From Alphaproteobacteria bacterium (lineage in GTDB: Bacteria > Pseudomonadota > Alphaproteobacteria > Geminicoccales > Geminicoccaceae), in NCBI GenBank assembly GCA_030431615.1, contig JAUIID010000014.1, positions 1-45,377 on the forward strand: a stretch of 45,377 bases of DNA, in the 5' to 3' direction. The translations under genes were made by a program, and so were the position numbers. Below, piece after piece: positions 41,037 through 45,377 of the stretch (position 1 is the stretch's first letter; each line of letters opens with the position of its first letter). The notes beneath the pieces are model-generated. The model searched no databases. It saw nothing but the letters and a program-made list of their open reading frames with translations, and was not told the origin of the DNA.

Positions 41037-41780
41037 ATGACACCTGTGGATTTCGCGGCGGGCGGCTATCGCTATCTGCCGGGGGTGAGCCAGTATTCGG
41101 GCGGCGTGGCGGCCACAAGCGGCCACGAGATCGTGCGCGTGCGCTTTCGCCGAAGGCTGCCGCTGGCGGACGGCTTCGCCCGGGCCCGGGCGATCATCGA
41201 GGCCGCCGGGCGGCCGCTCACTGCCTTCTGCGCCTGCGAGCTCCGCTCGCCCGCCCCCTTCACCGAGGAGGGCTTTCGGCAGTTCAACGAGGCCTATGTG
41301 GCGAGGCTCGAGGACTGGGGCATCGTCCGGGACGGGGCCAACCCGGTGGCCAGGAGCAATCTCTGCCCCGAGATCGACCCGCCGGCAGCGCCCTCCTTCC
41401 ACGCCTTCTGCTTCACCACCGAAGCGGATGCGGAACCGAGCTTCGTGATCTCCGGGAGTGGCGAGGTGCCGGAGGGCCAGGGCAACTACCGGGACCACGT
41501 CATCCGCCCGGGCGACACCAGCCAGGGCGGCATCGCCGAGAAGGCCCGCTTCGTGCTGGCCGAGATGGAGCGCCGCATGGCAGCCCTCGGCTTCGCCTGG
41601 CCCGACACGACGGCGAGCCAGGCCTATACGGTCTTCGATTTTTCTTCGGTGTTCGCGGAGGAGATCGTGCGGCGCGGGGCGGCGGCGCACGGGCTGACGT
41701 GGTTCTACGAGCGGCCGCCGGTGGTGGGGCTGGACTTCGAGATGGATTGCCGGGGCGTGGTGCGGGAGGGGGTGGTTTAG
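41037..41780 (+). CDS. RidA-like family protein
   Basis: A 247-residue protein. The C-terminal half (MERRMAALGFAWPDTT, then QAYTVFDFSS and ERPPVVGLDFEMDCRG) resembles the YjgF/RidA fold in a longer two-domain family of proteobacterial unknowns. The arginine that binds carboxylates in RidA is not certain. AAGGAGGG precedes the ATG. It ends the run of genes AKR-tag-RidA-like, with 10 nt after tag, so the three are likely one operon. Deamination of reactive enamines is a possible but unproven role. Confidence 0.75.
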   Translation: MTPVDFAAGGYRYLPGVSQYSGGVAATSGHEIVRVRFRRRLPLADGFARARAIIEAAGRPLTAFCACELRSPAPFTEEGFRQFNEAYVARLEDWGIVRDGANPVARSNLCPEIDPPAAPSFHAFCFTTEADAEPSFVISGSGEVPEGQGNYRDHVIRPGDTSQGGIAEKARFVLAEMERRMAALGFAWPDTTASQAYTVFDFSSVFAEEIVRRGAAAHGLTWFYERPPVVGLDFEMDCRGVVREGVV

Positions 41781-41903
41781 GGGGGTGGCATGCTGGCTGA
41801 GTTCGTAGTGTCCTTCGAACGATCCCAATGGGTCATGCGCTCCCATCTCTTACAAGTGATGTCGTCGCTCGCATTCACGCTGGAACAATAGTATCGTACA
41901 AAA

Positions 41904-42749
41904 TCACTCCGTGAAAATGCAACTGAATACTGGAAAGAATACTCCAAACTCCGATTCTGCAGAGAAGATGCCATCCTCATACCGACATACATTATAACCT
42001 TCTAACTCCATCCGCAATAGGTCAAACTTGCGTTGATCAATATAGCCATCAATCATAGTATTGCCAAAATAAATATTCTCGATGAAAATGTTCGCTCCAG
42101 CAGGCTTCGATTGAAGTCGGATTCTTATTTGTGGTCTGGCAAACGCACTTACCTCAATTCCCTCCATGAGTTCGGGAAATTCGTCAAATCTCATTGCCGA
42201 TAATTGCTCTGTCATGCTTTCATACTGCCAAGGTATTTCGTTCATCGTTCCATCACGATAGTATTCCATTATATCTACAGTATTTGTTTGCAAGTTATTG
42301 TATTTGAGAACAGAATTTGATGCTACCTCTCTTACTTCCATTGCCTCGGTCGGCGTCACTATTTTGACAGGTTCTTCAACCGAATCTGCAAGAAACGCAT
42401 CAACAATGGCAAAAGCAGGCTCGGAATTAGTGTCGACCCACCAATCTCGAACGATACCAGTCATTTTTCCGTCGGTATCAAAAACGAATGAACCTATTGT
42501 GCTTCCAGCAGTAGCCCGATCTATAGCTCGTGATGATTCGGCATTTACTAACGGTGATATTCCAGTAACCGTGCATTCATATGCTTGATTTAATATCTCA
42601 TTAGGGTCGGCGCCTTCAGGAATGGGGATGAAAGCTGGCAAGTTTTTCAATGCAAAATCTATCTTCTCACTAGTACATATTTGGCCGTATAGCGTCCCAG
42701 CATAAGAATATATGAATACAGCTAAGAGAATTGCTATTTTTGATGGCAT
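41904..42749 (-). CDS. AT-rich secreted hypothetical protein with PEGA-like segment
   Basis: A 281-residue protein with an N-terminal signal peptide (residues ~1-22, IAILLAVFIYSYAGTLYG). Near residues 208-225 the segment LQSKPAGANIFIENIYFGN resembles a PEGA-type surface repeat. The rest is not recognised. Base composition is far lower in GC than the flanking genes (23 of 60 bases G or C at 42001-42060), with AT-rich codons, so it is probably recently acquired. It pairs with the membrane-protein gene 22 nt upstream, which has the same composition. Confidence 0.72.
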   Translation of the reverse strand: MPSKIAILLAVFIYSYAGTLYGQICTSEKIDFALKNLPAFIPIPEGADPNEILNQAYECTVTGISPLVNAESSRAIDRATAGSTIGSFVFDTDGKMTGIVRDWWVDTNSEPAFAIVDAFLADSVEEPVKIVTPTEAMEVREVASNSVLKYNNLQTNTVDIMEYYRDGTMNEIPWQYESMTEQLSAMRFDEFPELMEGIEVSAFARPQIRIRLQSKPAGANIFIENIYFGNTMIDGYIDQRKFDLLRMELEGYNVCRYEDGIFSAESEFGVFFPVFSCIFTE

Positions 42750-42771
42750 TATCTGTCTCCCTAGTTTTCAT

Positions 42772-43371
42772 TCAATCTTCGCGAATCGCCGACGCTATTT
42801 CTCGTATAGCATTTCTGGCCTCGTGTGAGGATGTAGATTTTACAGTCGCGAATGTCGCAAGAAGCGAGAGTGCGGCCACAAACAGTGCGGATACACTCGA
42901 AAAACACAGGAACAACCCTTGACGCCATAGATTTGTTATCGCTTCATCAAAGTCAATGCCGCCCGTATTTACCACTACAAGCGCCTCCATACGAGCAGCA
43001 AATCCTAAGTACAATGAAATGAAACTAAAAACCACAAAAAGCATAGCTCCCAACATGACTGGAAAAATATATGAAAGGCACATCGGTGTTTTGTATAATG
43101 AGTACCCGACGATAGCAAATAGCCCTATTTGTAAGTTTGCAGTCATATTTATAGTATTGTCAATAACAGAAGTGGATGTTGATAAATAAGACGAAATTGC
43201 GTCAATACGATCTACATCTTTGCTAATGGATAAAAATGGGGAAAATGAAGCTATTGGAATGTAATTTGATAATATCGACCAGACAACAAAAAAGAAACCG
43301 CACGAAAATATTATCGCACCTAGAAGGACCAAGGCTGATCTTGGCAAGGCAATTGATGTGAAATTAATCAT
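42772..43371 (-). CDS. AT-rich integral membrane hypothetical protein
   Basis: A 199-residue protein with four predicted membrane helices: ~13-36, ~79-100, ~102-126 and ~150-175. Loops are short, and the C-terminus is hydrophilic (SSHEARNAIREIASAIRED). No catalytic motif or known family is recognised. It shares low GC and AT-rich codons with the gene after it, and the two appear to be a unit. A secreted protein plus a small membrane protein could be an export, immunity or surface-binding pair, but nothing proves this. Confidence 0.7.
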   Translation of the reverse strand: MINFTSIALPRSALVLLGAIIFSCGFFFVVWSILSNYIPIASFSPFLSISKDVDRIDAISSYLSTSTSVIDNTINMTANLQIGLFAIVGYSLYKTPMCLSYIFPVMLGAMLFVVFSFISLYLGFAARMEALVVVNTGGIDFDEAITNLWRQGLFLCFSSVSALFVAALSLLATFATVKSTSSHEARNAIREIASAIRED

Positions 43372-43380
43372 AGCTGCGCC

Positions 43381-43764
43381 CTAACCTCGCACAAACTGTA
43401 TGTTAAGGGTGTTCAGAGAAAGCGACAATAGGCTTTGTGCGGAGTTCGTGTACGGAGCTGGCATTGACCTGACAGTGCCGTGTTGAGCGGGCTTCAGGCG
43501 GCTTTGGCTGCAGATGTGTTTTCTCCCTTCGTCGGTTGTGACTAAGGCAGGCCTTCTTTGAACGCCCGGGCCGGAGTGCGGCCGTTCATGCCGCGCCCCT
43601 AATGCGGCCGGCGGCTATTGTAGCGCCGGGGCAGAGGGCGAAACCGGTTTGAAACCTCTTGGTGGTAGCGAACCAGCGCGGCGGCTCTCGATAGGGAATG
43701 ATTCGTCAAGCAACTAGCTGCAAAACCCATATGTGATTCTTGCCGTGCTACGGAACTGCCTCGA
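43381..43764. other. Intergenic region with insertion-sequence debris
   Basis: 384 nt between the AT-rich island and the HD-domain gene. It holds the 3' end of an IS481-type transposase (annotated separately) and a possible IS terminal sequence near 43449 (TGTACGGAGCTGG). The remainder near the edges has mixed composition and no gene. Confidence 0.5.
43494..43690 (-). pseudogene. Remnant of an IS481-type transposase, C-terminus only
   Basis: Minus-strand frame reads RRYNSRRPH, stop, GRGMNGRTPARAFKEGLP, stop, then SQPTKGENTSAAKAA and a normal-looking final TGA. This is the characteristic C-terminus of DDE integrase-core transposases of the IS481 kind (usually YNxxRPHQGRGMNGRTP). Two in-frame TAGs (43599-43601, where CAG for Gln is expected, and 43542-43544) inactivate it, and the catalytic core is missing. 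It marks an old insertion at the edge of the AT-rich island. Confidence 0.8.
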
Positions 43765-44391
43765 CTAAAGTGGAGCGTCTTCCTTAGTCTCTTCCTGGTC
43801 GCTTACCACCTCGACCCCACCCGCCCGCATCTTCGCCAGCGCGCGCTCGCGCACCGCTTCGGCGAGGGCCTTGAGGAAGCGGTCGTGGGCGCAGGGGATG
43901 TCGAGCTTGTCGTAGATCAGGCCGTATTCGGCCTCGGTCCAGGTCGAGAAGTCGGCGAGGTTGTGCTGGATCTGGACTTCGAGGTTGTCGATGGCGCCGG
44001 CGAAGCGGGCTTCGGGGGTCTGGCGGTTCTCGAATTCGAGGAAGAGGTCGTGAATGCGGTCGCCGGTGGGCGGGCCGAGGCGCCTCCGGATTTCCTCGAT
44101 GGCCTCGGCCTCGCGCTGCTTCTTCAGGCGCTTCCTCTCGCCGGTCTCGAAATAGGGGACGTCACCGACCAGCGCCTCGACGAGGTCATGGACGGTGATC
44201 ATCTCGAGTGTTTTGCCGAGATCGACCGGCTCCTCGAGGTGGGGGTGGGCCAGGATGGCGATGAGGGCCATCTGCCAGGAATGCTCGGCGACGCTTTCCT
44301 GGCGACCGTCGGAGAGCCAGCTATGGCGCAGCTCGCGCTTGAGGGCCTCGCTGAGCGCCAGGAAATCGAGGATCGTGGCGGTGGCGCTCAG
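43765..44391 (-). CDS. HD domain protein, YfbR-like 5'-deoxynucleotidase family
   Basis: A 208-residue metal-dependent phosphohydrolase. Metal ligands are His in AEHSWQMALIA, the HD pair in TVHDLVEALVGDVPY, and a later Asp. The first ATG (44271) would delete the AEHSW histidine, so translation must begin further up; CTG at 44389-44391 with AGGAG 6 nt upstream is the only good start. Family members dephosphorylate deoxynucleoside monophosphates. It follows typA by 19 nt on the same strand, so the two are probably co-transcribed. Confidence 0.82.
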   Translation of the reverse strand: MSATATILDFLALSEALKRELRHSWLSDGRQESVAEHSWQMALIAILAHPHLEEPVDLGKTLEMITVHDLVEALVGDVPYFETGERKRLKKQREAEAIEEIRRRLGPPTGDRIHDLFLEFENRQTPEARFAGAIDNLEVQIQHNLADFSTWTEAEYGLIYDKLDIPCAHDRFLKALAEAVRERALAKMRAGGVEVVSDQEETKEDAPL

Positions 44392-44410
44392 CTGGGGCTC
44401 CTGTGGAAGG

Positions 44411-45377
44411 TCAGGCGACCTCGGGGCGGCGGGCGGCCTTCTTGCGCTCGTTGGGGTCGAGGAGGCGCTTCCTCAGCCGGATGTGCTGGGGGGTGACCTC
44501 GACCAGCTCGTCGTCGGCGATGTAGGCGATGGCGCGCTCGAGGGTCATGCGGACGGGCGGGGTGAGGAGGATGGCGTCGTCCTTGCCGGCGGCGCGGACA
44601 TTGCTCAGCTTCTTGCCCTTGAGCGGGTTGACCTCGAGGTCGTTGCCGCGATTGTGCTCGCCGATGATCATGCCGGAATAGACCTTGGTGCCGTGCTCGA
44701 CGAACATCGAGCCCCGGTCCTCGAGGTTCCAGAGCGCATAGGCTACGGCCTCGCCCTGCTCGCCGCTGACGATGACGCCGGTGTGGCGCTGGGCGATCGG
44801 GCCCTTGTAGGGCTGCCAGGCGAAGAAGAGGCGGTTCATGACGCCGGTGCCGCGGGTGTCGGTCAGGAACTCGCCGTGATAGCCGATGAGCGAGCGCGAC
44901 GGGCAGTGGAAGACGAGGCGCTGCTTGCCGGCGCCGGCGGGGCGCATCTCGGTGAGGTCGGCCTTGCGGCGGGTCAGCTTCTCGACGACGGCCCCGGCAT
45001 ACTCCTCGTCGACGTCGATGACGACCTCCTCGATCGGCTCGAGGCGCTGGTTGGTCTCGGGGTCGTTCTGGAAGAGGACGCGGGGGCGGCTGATCGAGAG
45101 CTCGAAGCCCTCGCGGCGCATGGTCTCGATGAGCACGCCGAGCTGCAGCTCGCCGCGACCCGCCACCTCGAAGGCGTCGTTCTCGGGCGAGCGGCTGATG
45201 CGGATGGCGACATTGCCCTCGGCCTCGCGCACGAGGCGGTCCCAGATCTGGCGCGAGGTGACCTTGCTGCCGTCCTGGCCGGCATAGGGGCTGTCATTGA
45301 CCGAGAAGGTCATGGCGATGGTCGAGGGGTCGATCGGCTGGGCGGCGATCGGCTCCTCGACGGCGGGGTCGGCGAGG
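44411..45377 (-). CDS. typA: Translational GTPase TypA/BipA, N-terminus outside window
   Basis: The C-terminal ~321 residues of TypA (BipA), a ribosome-associated GTPase used in ribosome assembly and stress growth. The frame is open at the right window edge, so the G domain is not seen. Domain III-V landmarks are present: STIAMTFSVNDSPYAGQDG, GRGELQLGVLIETMRREGFE, DTRGTGVMNRLFFAW and the C-terminal LTPPVRMTLERAIAYIADDE. The reading begins upstream of any visible start. The HD-domain gene follows. Confidence 0.95.
   Translation of the reverse strand, partial: LADPAVEEPIAAQPIDPSTIAMTFSVNDSPYAGQDGSKVTSRQIWDRLVREAEGNVAIRISRSPENDAFEVAGRGELQLGVLIETMRREGFELSISRPRVLFQNDPETNQRLEPIEEVVIDVDEEYAGAVVEKLTRRKADLTEMRPAGAGKQRLVFHCPSRSLIGYHGEFLTDTRGTGVMNRLFFAWQPYKGPIAQRHTGVIVSGEQGEAVAYALWNLEDRGSMFVEHGTKVYSGMIIGEHNRGNDLEVNPLKGKKLSNVRAAGKDDAILLTPPVRMTLERAIAYIADDELVEVTPQHIRLRKRLLDPNERKKAARRPEVA

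Noticed and set aside
43401-43420. TGTTAAGGGTGTTCAGAG as IS end
   Set aside because: Begins with TGT as IS481 ends do, but no matching inverted partner could be found; the site near 43449 is at least as likely.

Overview
The window is high-GC DNA of alphaproteobacterial character. Gene content and family flavour suggest a Rhodospirillales/Geminicoccales-like organism; no rRNA or other marker gene is present to fix this. Supporting signs are a SAM-II riboswitch in front of metZ, PaaY-type carbonic anhydrase, an alphaproteobacterial XRE regulator, and MalFG/large solute-binding-protein sugar importers. No tRNA, rRNA, CRISPR array or prophage was seen. The first ~1.8 kb looks foreign: a TPR/beta-propeller gene pair more typical of Myxococcota- or Planctomycetota-like genomes ends abruptly where an unrelated alphaproteobacterial locus begins. 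This is either a recombination joint or an assembly chimera.

Layout. 1-1.8 kb: beta-propeller protein and small partner. 1.9-5.4 kb: carbohydrate ABC importer (binding protein and two permeases, no ATPase) with an intercistronic hairpin. 5.5-12.6 kb: scattered housekeeping and accessory genes (histidine kinase, HNH nuclease, amidase, bicupin, nitroreductase, TusA, PaaY-like enzyme, rhomboid protease). 12.6-18.9 kb: a diffusible-signal-factor (DSF) quorum-sensing locus made of an RpfF synthase, an RpfC hybrid sensor kinase, and an RpfG-like receiver fused to PAS-GGDEF-EAL instead of HD-GYP. 19.2-21.5 kb: a ZorA/ZorB-type proton-channel pair, divergent from the DSF locus and lacking the usual ZorC/D/E partners. 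21.7-27.7 kb: FIST sensor-domain protein, Nudix hydrolase, two XRE regulators, a penicillin-acylase family enzyme and a HAD hydrolase. 27.7-28.4 kb: a noncoding region packed with repeats, namely five ~21-bp direct repeats followed by five 19-bp palindromes spaced 31-32 bp. 28.4-32.5 kb: Tat-exported serine hydrolase, small secreted protein, and membrane GGDEF-EAL protein. 32.5-41.8 kb: metZ with SAM-II riboswitch and terminator, PEP-mutase-like enzyme, pyrD, cysQ, degenerate EAL protein, inositol-phosphatase-like protein, aldo/keto reductase, tag, RidA-like protein. 41.9-43.4 kb: an AT-rich two-gene island beside a dead IS481-type transposase. 43.8 kb to the end: HD phosphohydrolase and the C-terminal part of TypA/BipA.

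How the genes work together. The most coherent system is RpfF-RpfC-regulator. RpfF would make a cis-2-unsaturated fatty acid, RpfC would sense it, and phosphotransfer to the REC-PAS-GGDEF(degenerate)-EAL protein would lower cyclic di-GMP. Two further c-di-GMP-type proteins (an intact GGDEF-EAL membrane protein and a degenerate EAL protein) lie in the same 45 kb. The ZorAB pair shares the intergenic region with this signalling operon, so quorum control of a defence-like motor is a testable hypothesis. The other strong candidate for something new is the operator-like array at 28.0-28.3 kb.
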